Positions 1 through 10,922 are shown, counted from the first letter of the stretch. The stretch is DNA of 46,765 nt from Segatella oulorum JCM 14966 (GCF_000613785.1 NZ_BAJQ01000017.1:1-46765); one strand, 5' to 3'. Notes: generated from the sequence alone by a model not told the origin. Translations and numbers: made by a program.

Positions 1-126
1 GCACTGCAAGTGATGTATAGTCGCAAAAGAGGCTTCGACGATGCACTGCAAGCGATGTATAGTCACAAACAAGGCTTCGACGATGCACTGCAAACGATGT
101 ATAGTCGAAAAAGAGGCTTCGCCGGC
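1..126. repeat. Tandem array A, 42-bp period, at least 3 units
   Basis: Units begin at 1, 43 and 85 with GCACTGCAA and differ at a few positions; the third decays near 120. The array is cut by the window edge, so its true length is unknown. Each unit holds GCGA and TCGC (or variants) around a 7-base centre, a weak dyad. There are no unique spacers, so this is not a CRISPR. It lies upstream of metA. Confidence 0.85.
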
Positions 127-171
127 GATGTAATGCTAAACAGTGTGCGGTTGGCATTCGAAATTCGATAA

Positions 172-203
172 TTTCTCCGTTTCAGCAAAAAGCGCTAACT
201 TTG
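172..203 (+). promoter_or_regulatory. Bacteroidetes-type promoter of metA
   Basis: TAACTTTG at 196-203 matches the Bacteroidetes -7 consensus TAnnTTTG. TTTC at 172-175, 20 bases upstream, is a fair -33 element. The metA start at 232 would then have a leader of about 20 bases. Confidence 0.6.
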
Positions 204-231
204 TGGGCATGATTAAAAATGCAGTAACGTT

Positions 232-1149
232 ATGCCGCTGAAGCTGTCCGATAAATTGCCGGCCATTGATATTTTGAAACAGGAGAATATCTTTGTCATC
301 GGCGAAGCGCGTGCGCAAGGCCAAGATATTCGTCCGCTAAGGATTGTGATTTTGAACCTGATGCCGCTTAAAATCACAACAGAGACCGATCTTATCCGCT
401 TGCTTTCGAACACACCTTTGCAGATCGAGATTGTTTTTATGCGGCTGAAGAGCCATACGCCCAAGCATACGCCCATTGAGCACATGATGATGTTCTATAA
501 AGACTTTGCAGAACTGTCGCAGCAAAAATTTGATGGCATGATTGTTACGGGCGCACCCGTTGAAACAATGGATTATGAGGCTGTGGGCTATTGGAATGAA
601 ATCGTGCAGATTTTCGACTGGGCACGCACGCATGTCACGAGTACACTCTATCTCTGTTGGGCGGCTATGGCCGGGCTTTATCATTTCTATGGCATTCCAA
701 AACATGCGTTAGCGCGGAAAATGTTTGGCGTTTATGCGCAAAAGGCGCTGATGCCGCTACTTCCCATTTTCCGTGGTTTCGATGACACATTCTTTATGCC
801 GCAAAGTCGCCATACCGAATTATGGCGCAGTGACCTGTTGCAACATTCCGAGTTGCAGATGATAGCCGAGTCATCGGTCAGCGGCGTGGGCATGGTTATG
901 GCGCGTGATGGCCGCGAATTTTTCATCACGGGCCATTTGGAATACTCTCCAACGACGCTTGATGCTGAATATAAACGTGATTTGGGTGTGCGCAATGATG
1001 TCGATATGCCGCAGAATTACTATACTCATGATGATTGTAATGCAGCGCCCATGGTGCGTTGGCGTGCACATGCCCATTTGTTTTATAGCAACTGGATCAA
1101 CTACTATGTTTATCAGGCGACGCCCTATAATGTCAATGATATTAAGTAA
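232..1149 (+). CDS. metA: Homoserine O-acyltransferase MetA, probably acetyl-CoA-using
   Basis: 305 residues, the normal family length. It acylates the hydroxyl of L-homoserine, the first committed step to methionine, in the cytoplasm. The catalytic cysteine is Cys142 in LYLCWAA, and His235 and Glu237 sit in TGHLEY, at the family's usual positions. Residue 111, in TGAPVETMDY, is Glu. In this family Gly111 goes with succinyl-CoA and Glu111 with acetyl-CoA, so O-acetylhomoserine is the likely product although homologues are often named succinyltransferase. The start follows a TAnnTTTG promoter. The stop touches the ATG of the U32 peptidase gene, so the two are probably cotranscribed. metH lies in the same window on the other strand. 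Confidence 0.95.
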   Translation: MPLKLSDKLPAIDILKQENIFVIGEARAQGQDIRPLRIVILNLMPLKITTETDLIRLLSNTPLQIEIVFMRLKSHTPKHTPIEHMMMFYKDFAELSQQKFDGMIVTGAPVETMDYEAVGYWNEIVQIFDWARTHVTSTLYLCWAAMAGLYHFYGIPKHALARKMFGVYAQKALMPLLPIFRGFDDTFFMPQSRHTELWRSDLLQHSELQMIAESSVSGVGMVMARDGREFFITGHLEYSPTTLDAEYKRDLGVRNDVDMPQNYYTHDDCNAAPMVRWRAHAHLFYSNWINYYVYQATPYNVNDIK

Positions 1150-3022
1150 ATGCAGACGTTAGAATTATTAGCACCCGCCAAAACAGCTGCAATAGGCATC
1201 GAAGCCATTCGGCATGGTGCCGACGCGGTGTATATTGGTGCAGATAGCTTTGGTGCCCGTTCTGCGGCAGGAAACAGCATTGCGGATATAGCGCAACTGT
1301 GCCAATATGCACACACCTTTGGTGCTCGCGTTTATGTTACCATCAACACCTTGGTTTATGAGCACGAAATCGCAGCACTGAAACAGTTACTCTGTGCTTT
1401 GGATGCGATAGAAGTCGATGCGCTGTTGTTGCAGGATATGGGCGTATATGCACTGATTAAGCGGTGGACAACTGCTGAAAAGTGGCATTTTCAACTGCAT
1501 GCTTCTACACAAACCGACAATCGGTCGGCAAACAAAGTGGCTTGGTTGCAGGCTTTAGGCTTTCAGCGTGCGGTGTTGGCACGTGAGCTTTCGGTTGAGG
1601 AGATTGCAGCCATTCATGCCCAAGTGCCAGGGATGGAGTTAGAAGTGTTTGTGCATGGGGCGTTATGCGTAAGCTATTCGGGGGTTTGCTATGCTTCGCA
1701 ACATTGTTTTGGCCGTAGCGCTAACCGTGGAGCTTGTGCACAATTCTGCCGCATGAAATTTGATTTGGTCGATGCTACAGGAAAAGAAATCGAGCACCAA
1801 CGCCATCTACTTTCGCTGAAAGATCTCAACCAGTTGAACCAAATCGAGCAGTTGGTGACGGCAGGAGCCTGCTCTTTTAAGATTGAAGGCCGATTGAAAG
1901 AGGCCGACTATGTGAAGAATGTCGTGAGTGCTTACAGCCAGCAACTCAATGCTATTGTAAAACGGCATCCGCAACGCTATCGTCGTGCTTCATGGGGCGA
2001 GGTGGATTATCATTTTACGCCCGATTTAAACAAAACGTTCAATCGTGGTTACACCCATTATTTTCTTGACGGACGCGTGTCTCACATCGCCAACTTCGAT
2101 ACGCCCAAGGCTATGGGTGAGTTTGTGGGCACCGTGAAAGCCATTCGTGGTCACGCATTGATTGTGGCGGGGGTGGCCTCGTTCTCTAATGGCGACGGAC
2201 TCTGTTTCGTTAATGCACAACGTGAGTTAGAAGGGTTTAGGGTGAACAGAGTTGAGGGCAACAAGCTCTATCCTCAGCGCATGCCGCAACAACTGCGTGA
2301 GGGGATGCGCCTCTATCGCAATCAAGATGTTGCCTTTGATAAGATTTTGGCTAAGCCCACAGCCGAACGCCGCATGGCACTTGACATGCTGTTGGGCACC
2401 ACTGCCGATGGATTCTTTTTGCAAGTCAAGCACGATGGAATGGAAGAGGCGGTAAGTTGTACTATTATTTTTGCCCACGAGAAGGCAAAAGCTTGCAGAC
2501 AGACAATATGAGAATGCAACTCACAAAGCTGGGTGGAACAGAATTTGTGTGCCGGCAGCTTACTTTTTCAGATGGCGTCGAGCAGCTGTTTTTGCCTTCG
2601 AGCTTGTTGGCACAACTGCGTCGTGGTGTTGTGACACAATTAAAAGCGCTGAAACCTTTGCGCAATCAGTTGCTCATTGCCCCAAAAACCAAGCCATTTC
2701 AACAGCCCATCTCAACGCTTTTCCCTGCCACTTATCAGCAACATCCCTACCTTTATAATATAGCCAACGCCGCAGCCCGCGATTTCTATGCGGCCGAAGG
2801 GTTAGACCATTTGCAGCCAGCTTTTGAACTTGCGCCGCCGACAAAGCCTCTTATCATGCAATGCCGCCATTGCTCCGCTACGAGTTAGGATTTTGTGTGA
2901 AACGGGGAGGGCAGCGCCCCACGTGGAAAGAGCCGTTGACATTGCGTTTGGGCGATGGCCGTCGGTTTACTTTGGATTTCGATTGCATGGCTTGTCAGAT
3001 GAACATTTACGCTGAAACATAA
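1150..3022 (+). CDS. U32 family peptidase, frameshifted twice as presented
   Basis: Joined across two frameshifts it encodes about 624 residues. The U32 signature is visible in EVFVHGALCVSYSGVCYAS, followed by a cysteine-rich stretch (CFGRSANRGACAQFC) of the kind that holds an iron-sulfur cluster in characterised relatives. Some U32 proteins act in RNA hydroxylation rather than proteolysis, so the peptidase label is only a family name. The C-terminus has a second cysteine group (CRHC, GFC, CMAC). The frame is lost near 2490 and again near 2876. In both places restoring one base gives a continuous family-like protein, such as HCLRYELGFC at the second. Sequencing error is more likely than decay. 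ATG follows the metA stop directly. Confidence 0.85.
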
Positions 3023-3047
3023 TCCCTATCAATAGAAGGAGAACAAC

Positions 3048-4055
3048 ATGAAGAGAATTGCCCCATTTGGTTTCCGGCCTTTGCTTATTTTGCTTGCCTG
3101 CCTGCTACTCACAACGGCTTGCCATCATGCACAACCTTCAAAGGCCGATGCGTGGACCATGTATGATGCGAAGCAGCGTGATTCGCTCTCTTTCCAGGCG
3201 AAACACCACTACACCAACAACTATAATTTCTTGGTGAAGGTCGACTCTTTCCCGTTGGTGCGTCAGCAACCCGAGGAAGCACATGCCGATTTGCCGTTGG
3301 ACACCATCTACGTGTATCGAAACAACCATCTGGTGGTGGCCGACATTCGCATTGTTCCCAGCGATCAGGTCGATTCAGTTTGGATACAGGTGGCGCGCGA
3401 TCAGGCTACTTTTGGCTGGACGCACGAGCGCAATTTGCTAAAAAACGTGGTGCCCGATGATCCCATCTCACAATTTATCTCGCTTTTCTCCGACGTGCAT
3501 CTGTTGCTGTCGTTCATAGCGCTTGTGCTCATCTTTGCGTTTTACATGGTGCGCAAACTCATGCGCAAGCATGCCCATTTGGTGCATTTCAAGGACATCG
3601 ATTCGTTTTATCCCACCTTGCTGGCCATCATCGTGGCCACCTCGGCCGCCTTTTATGCCAGCATTCAGCTGTTCGCGCCCGACGTGTGGCGGCACTTCTA
3701 TTTCCATCCCACGCTCAATCCTTTCTCCGTTCCGCCCCTTTTGGCCATCTTCCTTTCGTCGGTTTGGGCGATGCTCATCGTGGGAATGGCAGCTGTCGAC
3801 GACATTTTCCACAAACTGCCCGTCACCGAGGCCATCCTCTACACTTGCGGTCTGATGGGCATCTGCGCCGTCAACTACATCGTGTTTAGCATTTTGAGCC
3901 TCTACTATGTGGGCTATTTGCTGCTGGTGGCCTATGTTTATTTTGCGCTCTATCGGTATAGCACGAAAAACCGAACGCTTTTCATCTGTGGAAATTGTGG
4001 GAAACCCATGCGTCGCAAGGGGCGGTGTCCGAATTGTGGCGCATGGAACAGGTAG
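3048..4055 (+). CDS. Membrane lipoprotein with SH3-like region and C-terminal zinc ribbon
   Basis: 335 residues. The N-terminus has a lipoprotein signal ending in LLLTTAC. Residues of about 90-140 look SH3-like (VWIQVARDQATFGWTHE). At least four hydrophobic segments follow between about 148 and 305. The last 25 residues form a zinc ribbon with CGNCGKP and CPNCG. A GAAGGAG Shine-Dalgarno sequence precedes the ATG. The gene starts 25 bases after the U32 gene and is probably in the same operon. I do not know its function. The combination suggests a membrane protein with an extracytoplasmic N-terminal part and a cytoplasmic zinc-binding tail. Confidence 0.75.
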   Translation: MKRIAPFGFRPLLILLACLLLTTACHHAQPSKADAWTMYDAKQRDSLSFQAKHHYTNNYNFLVKVDSFPLVRQQPEEAHADLPLDTIYVYRNNHLVVADIRIVPSDQVDSVWIQVARDQATFGWTHERNLLKNVVPDDPISQFISLFSDVHLLLSFIALVLIFAFYMVRKLMRKHAHLVHFKDIDSFYPTLLAIIVATSAAFYASIQLFAPDVWRHFYFHPTLNPFSVPPLLAIFLSSVWAMLIVGMAAVDDIFHKLPVTEAILYTCGLMGICAVNYIVFSILSLYYVGYLLLVAYVYFALYRYSTKNRTLFICGNCGKPMRRKGRCPNCGAWNR

Positions 4056-4068
4056 TACAATCCATTCT

Positions 4069-4479
4069 CTTGTTTTTGATAAAAATGCCCCGTCGGGAGT
4101 CCCCGAACGCTTGTTTTTGATAAAAACGCCTCGTCGGGAGTCCCCGAACACTTATTTTTGATAAAAATGCCCCGTCGGGAGTCCCCGAACACTTGTTTTT
4201 GTTAAAAATGCCTCGTCGGGAGTCCCCGAACACTTGTTTTTGTTAAAAATGCCTCGTCGGGATTTCCCGAAGCCTTGTTTTTGATTAAAATGACCCGTCG
4301 GAATTTTCCGAAGCCCTGTTTTTGATTAAAATGGCTCGTCGGAATTTTCCGAAGCCCTGTTTTTGATTAAAATGGCCCGTCGGAATTCTCCGCAGCCTTG
4401 TTTTTGATTAAAATGGCTCGTCGGAATTTTCCGCAACCTTGTTTTTAGTAAGAATTGCCTCTCAAGAAGTTGGAAGGCA
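4069..4479. repeat. Tandem array B, exact 41-bp period, about 10 units
   Basis: Units start at 4069, 4110, 4151, 4192, 4233, 4274, 4315, 4356, 4397 and 4438, every spacing 41. Each has a T-rich stretch, an A-rich stretch and a dyad. The dyad changes along the array from TCGGGAGTCCCCGA through TCGGGATTTCCCGA to TCGGAATTTTCCGA, with paired changes on both arms. The array lies between two convergent genes, where a bidirectional terminator would be expected. Confidence 0.95.
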
Positions 4480-4499
4480 CCAACTCTGTCATGGCTTGT

Positions 4500-5533
4500 T
4501 TAGGATTCATTGTGTTGAGGAAGTGAGGCGAATGTCCTGCGATGGCGGATATAATATTGCCACAAGATGGCGTGCCGATAAAGCTTATCGCAACTTTTCT
4601 CACTGCGCCACGACTGAATTCGCCGACGGTCGTCCTTAAACTCGTTTCGCCAAGCCCAAAAATCGTGCCGCGCCTTATAGATAGCTTTGAAGTCGGCAAC
4701 GTTCACCTGGGTAATGAGCGTCTGCCAAGCTGCCACATAGTCCAGCAGCCAGCGCATGGCCATGACGGGCCGAAGTTGGTCTGATGGAAGGTTTTTATAG
4801 AGCATGGTGAGGTTGTTGCGAAAGTTTAAATAGGTCTTCCGTGCGTTGCCTTTGGGCAGCGTTCCACCTCCAACATGGTAAACCGTGCTGTCGGGCACAC
4901 ACGCTATTTTGCGCCCTTGAATGTTGAGCCGCCAGCAAAGGTCAATCTCTTCGCTGTGGGCAAAGAAGCGTTGGTCCAAACCTCCTGCGCCCCAATAGTC
5001 TGTAGCGCGAATGAACAAACAGGCGCCCGTAGCCCAAAATGTGTGAGCAGGCCGGTCGTATTGGCCATGATCGGTTTCCACCGTTTCAAACATGCGCCCA
5101 CGGCAAAAGGGGTATCCCCACCGATCCATGAAACCGCCGGCCGCACCGGCATATTCGAATTGCGTGGGTTGTGCACCGCGTGCAATTTGGGTTGGCATGC
5201 TGCCACGTCGGGATGATGCTCCATGTAGTCGAGTAGGGGCTGGAGCCAATTCTCGGTTACTTCGACATCTGAATTGAGCAGCACGTAATATTCGCTCTCC
5301 ACCTGCTGCAATGCACGATTATATCCCTCGGCAAAGCCTAAGTTTTGATAGAGTTCGATGCAGCGGATGTCGGGATAGTGGGCAGCGAGAAAAGCCATCG
5401 AGTCGTCGGTCGAGGCATTATCGGCCACTATGATTTGGGCTTGTTGTGGGGTGTTGCGCACGAGTGCAGGCAGATAGCGTTCGAGCATTTTCCGCCCATT
5501 CCAGTTTAAAATAACAATGGCTACAATCTTCAT
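4500..5533 (-). CDS. Family 2 glycosyltransferase, one frameshift as presented
   Basis: About 344 residues when rejoined. The GT-A nucleotide-sugar fold is shown by VAIVILNWNG at the N-terminus, VADNASTDDS and the metal-binding region LLNSDVEV. The C-terminal half has FFAHSEEIDLCWR, typical of rhamnosyl- or galactofuranosyl-like GT2 enzymes. The frame is lost near 5165, where a run of C appears one base short (AVHNP should continue into TQFEYAGAAGG). Its ATG overlaps the mtaB stop as ATGA, so the genes are translationally coupled. Donor and acceptor cannot be told from sequence. It is the last gene of the minus-strand operon. Confidence 0.85.
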
Positions 5534-6877
5534 TCCTCAACAATATTTTGTACTCTGAGTGCCGTGTGGTCGTGGTTGAATTCGCCCAACCGGACAGTCA
5601 TGAGCTGGTTATCATATTCTTCACGCGCCATCGCAGGGGCAAGTTCCACACGAATGTAATTGTCCGTAAACCCATGCATGGCTTTTCCGCGTGGCGCCTT
5701 TTCGAAAAGCACTTGTTTTTCTTGACCAATGAATTGTGCATAGAAGGCTTGTGTTTTCTCATCGCTCAAGGCGATCAGACGTTTGGCGCGGCGTTTTCTT
5801 TTCTTTTTCGTCCACCACATAAGGGATATTGAGCGCTTGTGTGCCTGGGCGTTCGCTGTAAGGAAATACATGGAGCTGCGTCACGGGTAGGCTGTTGAGA
5901 AAGTCATAGCAAGCTTCAAAGTATTCGGGACGCTCACCACGGCTACCCACCATCACATCAACGCCAATAAAAGCTTCGGGCATTTGTTGTTTGATGCGCA
6001 TCACCTTTTCCGCAAAAAGCTTTGTATCATAGCGCCGATGCATGAGTTTGAGCACTTCGTCGCTGCCACTCTGCAAAGGAATATGAAAGTGGGGCATGAA
6101 CTTTTGGCTGCGACTGCAATAATCAATGAGTGCATCATCAATCAAGTCGGGTTCCAAACTGCTGATGCGGTAGCGTTGAATGCCATCTACCTCGTCGAGT
6201 GCTTTTACCAAATCGAGAAAGCTTTCGTGGGTGGTTTCGCCAAAATTGCCAATGTTTACCCCCGTGAGCACAATCTCTTTTCCGCCTTCAGCAGCGGCTT
6301 CTTCGGCCTGCCGCACGAGAGAGGCGATAGTAGGATTGCGCGAAAAGCCACGAGCATAGGGGATGGTGCAGTAGGTGCAAAAGTAGTTGCAGCCGTCTTG
6401 TACCTTTAGAAAATAGCGCGTTCGGTTGCCTCGTGAGCACGATGGTTGGAAACTTTTAATATCCTTTGTCTTGACACTGTGGTATTGATGCAGGGCATCG
6501 TCATCTTTGTGCAAGAACGCATCGTTGAGATATTGAATGAGGTTGGCTTTTTCGTTGGAACCCAACACCAAATCGACGCCTTGAATTTGGCTCACTTTTT
6601 CACTCTCTAACTGCGCATAGCAGCCTGTCACGATGATGAATGCCCCAGGATTCTCGCGCACCATTTTGTGGATGGCTTGTCGACATTTATGGTCGGCCAC
6701 TTCGGTCACGCTGCAGGTATTGATGAGACAGATGTCAGCCTGCTCATCTTTCTCGGCCGTGAGCACACCCATGTCAGACAACATCTTGCCGAATGTAGAG
6801 GTCTCTGAGAAATTTAGTTTGCAGCCCAGCGTATAGTATTTTGCTTTCTTTCCTTGAAAAGCTGAAGAATCAATCAT
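5530..6877 (-). CDS. mtaB: tRNA t6A37 methylthiotransferase MtaB, one frameshift as presented
   Basis: About 448 residues when rejoined. It adds a methylthio group to N6-threonylcarbamoyladenosine at tRNA position 37 using two iron-sulfur clusters and SAM. The UPF0004 domain cysteines are in TLGCKLN, INTCSV and VTGCYAQ. The radical-SAM motif is CNYFCTYCTIPYARG. A C-terminal TRAM domain follows, with GFTDNYIRVEL. The frame is lost near 5793 in an A-rich stretch (DEKEKK then RRAKRLIAL), where one extra A explains the break. It lies between metH (30-base gap) and the glycosyltransferase gene. Confidence 0.9.
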
Positions 6878-6907
6878 TTTGTTTGAATAGTTATGGGTGA
6901 TGTGAAT

Positions 6908-9672
6908 TTATGCATTGGGCGTAGGAAACAGATTTAATTTATTGGCACGAGCTTCCTCGAGTGAAATTGTTTTGGTTTGGCGCTGTTCAAAACGCTGGCG
7001 CAACTCATCATATTTCGCGTTTAACTCGTGTTTCAGCCGTTCGCGCGCTCCATCGTTTAGCAAGTGTGCGGCAACCAATGCGTTTTGTGAGGCATCTTTC
7101 ATCCAAACTACAGGACCGCTATATGCGGGAGCAATCTTTAGTGCCACATGCAGTTGGCTGGTGGTAGCGCCACCAATCATGATAGGAATATGCAGGCCGG
7201 CCTTCTCCATTTCTTGCGCCACATGTACCATTTCTTCTAACGAAGGGGTAATCAAACCGCTCAGTCCTATCATGTCGACACGGTGTGCAATGGCTTCGGC
7301 CACGATTTGTTCTGCCGGAACCATCACACCCAAATCAATCACTTCGTAGTTGTTGCAAGCCATCACCACGCCTACAATATTCTTACCAATGTCGTGCACA
7401 TCGCCCTTGACAGTGGCCAACAAGATTTTGCCTGCCACATAGTTGCCTTCGGCTTTTTCGGCTTCAATGAAAGGTTGCAAAATGGCCACAGCCTGTTTCA
7501 TGGTGCGAGCGGTCTTTACCACTTGGGGTAAGAACATCTTACCTGCGCCAAAGAGTTCTCCCACTTCGTTCATGCCAGCCATCAGTGGTCCCTCGATGAT
7601 GTCTACAGCGTGTGGATATTGTTGGCGCGCTTCGGCCAAATCGACTTCTAAATAATCACTGATTCCTTTTCGCAATGCATAGGCCAATCGCTGCGCTACG
7701 TCTGTCTCTCGCCATGCTTCATGCTGTTCAGCAACAGTTCGAGCACCATTTTTTCGTTGTTCTTGCTCTGCTTTCACCCGATTGGCTAAGTCAATCAAGC
7801 GTTCGCTGGCCTCTGCATCTTTATTGAGCACCACATCTTCAATGGTTTTAAGCCAATCTTTGGGCAGGTCAGCGTAAACCATTTTGGTAGCAGGATTAAC
7901 GATACCGAAGTCCATTCCTTGCTGAATAGCGTGGTAGAGAAACACGGCATGCATGGCCTCTCGAATATCATTATTGCCCCGGAAAGAGAATGAAAGATTA
8001 CTTATACCGCCACTGACGTGGGTTCCTGGAAGATTCTTCTTTATCCAACCGACTGCTTTAATAAAATCTACAGCATAGTTGTTGTGTTCTTCAATACCCG
8101 TAGCTATTGATAAAATATTAGGGTCGAAGATGATGTCTTGCGGATTAATACCAACTTTCTCTGTCAGCAAACGATAGGAACGTGCGGCAATTTCAATCTT
8201 GCGTTCATAGGATGTAGCTTGTCCCTGCTCGTCGAAACACATCACTACCACGGCAGCACCATAGCGTTTTACATCCCGCGCCTCACGAAGGAACACCTCT
8301 TCACCGTTTTTGAGTGAAATGGAATTCACGATGCTTTTGCCTTGAATACATTTTAATCCAGCAAGGATTACATCCCATTTGCTGGAATCAATCATGATGG
8401 GCACGCGCGACACGTCGGGGTCAGAAGCCACTAAGTTTAGGAAGTTCACCATCTCGCTCTTTGCATCTAACAAGCCATCGTCCATATTGACATCAATCAC
8501 CATAGCACCATCGGCCACTTGCTTGCGCGCAATGGCAAGCGCCTCATCATATTGTTTGTTTTCAATGAGACGCAGAAACTTGCGGCTGCCGGCAACATTG
8601 CATCGCTCGCCCACGTTTACAAAGCGTATATCGGGTGTGAGTTCCAACAGCTCTAAGCCACTCAACCACATCGCATCGGATTTCGTGTTTATCCGGTGAG
8701 GCTTCCTGCCTTTGGCTAATTGGGCAAACTTAGCAATGAATTCATCGGTTGTGCCGCAACATCCTCCCACAATGTTCACCAAGCCTTCGTCCAAGTATTC
8801 CTCAATTTGTTGTGCCATGCTGTCGGCCGATTCGTCATATTGTCCCAACGAATTGGGCAGACCGGCATTGGGATAAACAGAGATATAATAGGGAGCTTTG
8901 TGGGCTAATGAAGCTAAGAAAGGTTTCATTTGCCGTGCCCCAAACGAGCAGTTCAGTCCCACGGAGAAGATGGGATAGCTACTGAGACTGCCCAAGAAGC
9001 CTTCTAACGTTTGCCCGCTCAGCGTTCGACCGGCTAAATCGCTAATCGTAGCGCTAATCATAATGGGAAGTTCTCTTTTGTATTTGGCCATTATTGCGAT
9101 AGCTGCATCAATAGCGACCTTTGCATTAAGCGTGTCGAAAATCGTTTCAATGAGAAAGGCATCCACACCGCCATCTAATAATCCTTGTATCTCTTCGGCA
9201 TAAGCATCATATAATTCGTCATACGTGAGGTTGCGTGCGGCCGGGCTATTGACATCTGGCTCATCGAGCAGGTTTTGTTTGTCGGACCAATGGAGCCTGC
9301 GACAAAGCGCGGTTTCTCTTCGGTAGCGAATTCCATCGCAGCCGTTTTGGCTAAGCGAGCGCCTTCGAGTGCTATTTTATAGCTATCCGCTTCCAAGCCA
9401 TAATCGGCTTGCGAGATACGTTGTGCAGAAAAAGTGTTGGTTTCAATGATGTCGGCTCCGGCCTTCAGATAGCGGCGGTGCACATCAAGTACCACATCAG
9501 GCCGGGTGAGGTTTAGCAAATCGTGATTGCCTTTTAACTGCTTTTGCGGGCAGTTTTGAAACAGCGTTCCGCGATAATCCTTCTCGGAAAGCGCATAAGT
9601 CTGGAACATTGTTCCCAAAGCGCCATCGAGGATTAAGATTCTATCCTGAATAACATCTTGTAATTTCTTCAT
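6908..9672 (-). CDS. metH: Cobalamin-dependent methionine synthase without activation domain, one frameshift
   Basis: About 921 residues when rejoined. It transfers a methyl group from methyl-tetrahydrofolate through cobalamin to homocysteine. The homocysteine domain is N-terminal, with zinc ligands in GLNCSFG and [10 protein letters not shown]. The pterin domain ([11 protein letters not shown]) and the cobalamin domain (DVHDIGKNI, with the cobalt-ligating His, then SGLITPS and GGATTS) follow. The protein ends at about LNLFPTPNA, just after the cobalamin domain, so the roughly 330-residue SAM-binding reactivation domain of E. coli MetH is absent. The frame is lost near 9262 where CCC seems to have become CC (TCSMS should continue into [15 protein letters not shown]). 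It is cotranscribed with smpB and mtaB. The Btu operon in this window would supply its cofactor. Confidence 0.93.
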
Positions 9673-9709
9673 AAATTTAAATGCATCGTGAACGGATGGT
9701 GCGAAACAT

Positions 9710-10189
9710 TTAATAATGTTTCATCATACGATCCATTTCTCTTCGGTCTTGCTTTTCGCGCAAGGTCTGCCGTTTGTCAAATTCCTTTTTACCCTTTGCC
9801 ACGGCAATCTTGACTTTGGCGCGCCCGTGTTCGTCGATAAAGAGCAACGTGGGGACGATGGTAAAACCTATTTGCGCCGCAGCATCGGCCAAGCGACGCA
9901 ATTCTTGTTTGGTGAGCAACAATTTGCGGTCGCGTTTCGCTTCGTGGTTGCTATACGAACCATAAAAATAGGGGCTGATGTTCATGCCCTTCACCCATAA
10001 CTCACCTTTGTAGACCACACAAAACGAATCTACCAGCGAAGCCTTGCCCGCCCGAATGCTCTTGATTTCGGTTCCCGTGAGCACAATACCCGCAGTGTAG
10101 GTGTCGGTGAAAAAATATTCAAACGAAGCTTTCTTATTCCTTATCTGAATGGGGCCGCCTTTGCTGCCACCTTTATTTTGCTTACTCAT
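9710..10189 (-). CDS. smpB: SsrA-binding protein SmpB
   Basis: 159 residues, the usual length. It binds tmRNA and delivers it to stalled ribosomes for trans-translation. Visible family features are [11 protein letters not shown] near the N-terminus, [17 protein letters not shown], the beta-barrel core with [13 protein letters not shown], and the basic C-terminal tail [17 protein letters not shown] that enters the ribosome. Its start overlaps the stop of the DUF4375 gene by 8 bases. metH follows after 37 bases. Confidence 0.97.
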   Translation of the reverse strand: MSKQNKGGSKGGPIQIRNKKASFEYFFTDTYTAGIVLTGTEIKSIRAGKASLVDSFCVVYKGELWVKGMNISPYFYGSYSNHEAKRDRKLLLTKQELRRLADAAAQIGFTIVPTLLFIDEHGRAKVKIAVAKGKKEFDKRQTLREKQDRREMDRMMKHY

Positions 10190-10676
10190 GTGCTATCACT
10201 ACAAAATGATCTAAATGATGGTCAACATAACGTGCAATTTGCCGCGTGAAAAGCTCTTCATTTTCAACAAACTGTTCGTCGAATTCGTCGAACTCGGCAA
10301 ATTGCTCATACATTGCCATAAACGTTTCGTCATCGCAATCGCGCTCTATCTCGGCGTGGTATTTTGAATAAAGGCGATGCGTTTTGCCCAAGATTTTAAA
10401 GAGTTCTTGCAAGCCCCATTCACGAAAGGCCTTGCCTGTGGGGTTGAGGAAGATGAAACCGCCCAAACCATTATGAATGAGCTGCACAAAACCGCCCTCC
10501 ATCACCTCTTCGTGCAAATAATGATAGGCCAACAAGGTGATTTGATCGGCGTTGAGTTGCATCATGTTTTCACCATTCAGTTCGCCACCAATAGCATCTA
10601 ATAGGGCCTGCGTGATGGTTGAAACAAACTCATCATAACCTTTCTCGGCCGCCATCTGCAACACCTTATCATCCAT
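10182..10676 (-). CDS. DUF4375 (DMP19-like) protein
   Basis: 164 residues from the chosen ATG at 10676, which has AGAGGTGAG in front. An in-frame ATG at 10691 would add five residues. The protein is acidic, without signal peptide or membrane segment. [19 protein letters not shown] is the typical DUF4375 core, and the C-terminal third is rich in Glu and Asp. The fold resembles DMP19-type proteins, but the cellular role is unknown to me. It is the first gene of the five-gene minus-strand operon and overlaps smpB. Confidence 0.8.
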   Translation of the reverse strand: MDDKVLQMAAEKGYDEFVSTITQALLDAIGGELNGENMMQLNADQITLLAYHYLHEEVMEGGFVQLIHNGLGGFIFLNPTGKAFREWGLQELFKILGKTHRLYSKYHAEIERDCDDETFMAMYEQFAEFDEFDEQFVENEELFTRQIARYVDHHLDHFVVIAHE

Positions 10677-10710
10677 TCTCACCTCTTTCATATCTCTTTT
10701 TCTTTTGCTG

Positions 10711-10741
10711 CAAAAGTAGCAATTTTCAGGCAATAGACAAA
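10711..10741 (-). promoter_or_regulatory. Bacteroidetes-type promoter of the DUF4375-smpB-metH-mtaB-GT operon
   Basis: On the minus strand TACTTTTG (10718 to 10711) matches TAnnTTTG, and TTTG (10741 to 10738) lies 19 bases upstream as the -33 element. The following genes have gaps of 37 bases or less or overlap, which supports one transcript. Confidence 0.8.
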
Positions 10742-10886
10742 ACACTTGCTTTGTTTATTGCTTTCTTAATCTTTTTGCGGCAACAGGGTCGTTTGCACGC
10801 GAAAATAAAATCTCGTAACAATCGAGGGTCGCAAGGCTACATTCCTTGTGCATTTGGCTTGGCAGCACAAAATATGCAGGCAAGCC

Positions 10887-10917
10887 TTTCCCCTTCATGG
10901 GTTTTTTATTACTTTTG
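10887..10917 (+). promoter_or_regulatory. Promoter of the glycosyltransferase operon, possibly leaderless
   Basis: TACTTTTG at 10910-10917 with TTTC at 10887-10890, spacer 19. The -7 box ends only five bases before the ATG at 10923. With a usual start about six bases beyond the box, the transcript would begin at or next to the start codon. Confidence 0.75.
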
Positions 10918-10922
10918 CAACC

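Noticed and set aside
3468..4233. Minus-strand frames reading through the lipoprotein gene and array B
   Set aside because: They are shadow frames; the repeated FIKNK and GTPDGA words come from the 41-bp repeat.
4069..4479. CRISPR array
   Set aside because: The 41-bp units are continuous, with no unique spacers between constant repeats, and no cas genes are near. The same holds for the other four arrays.
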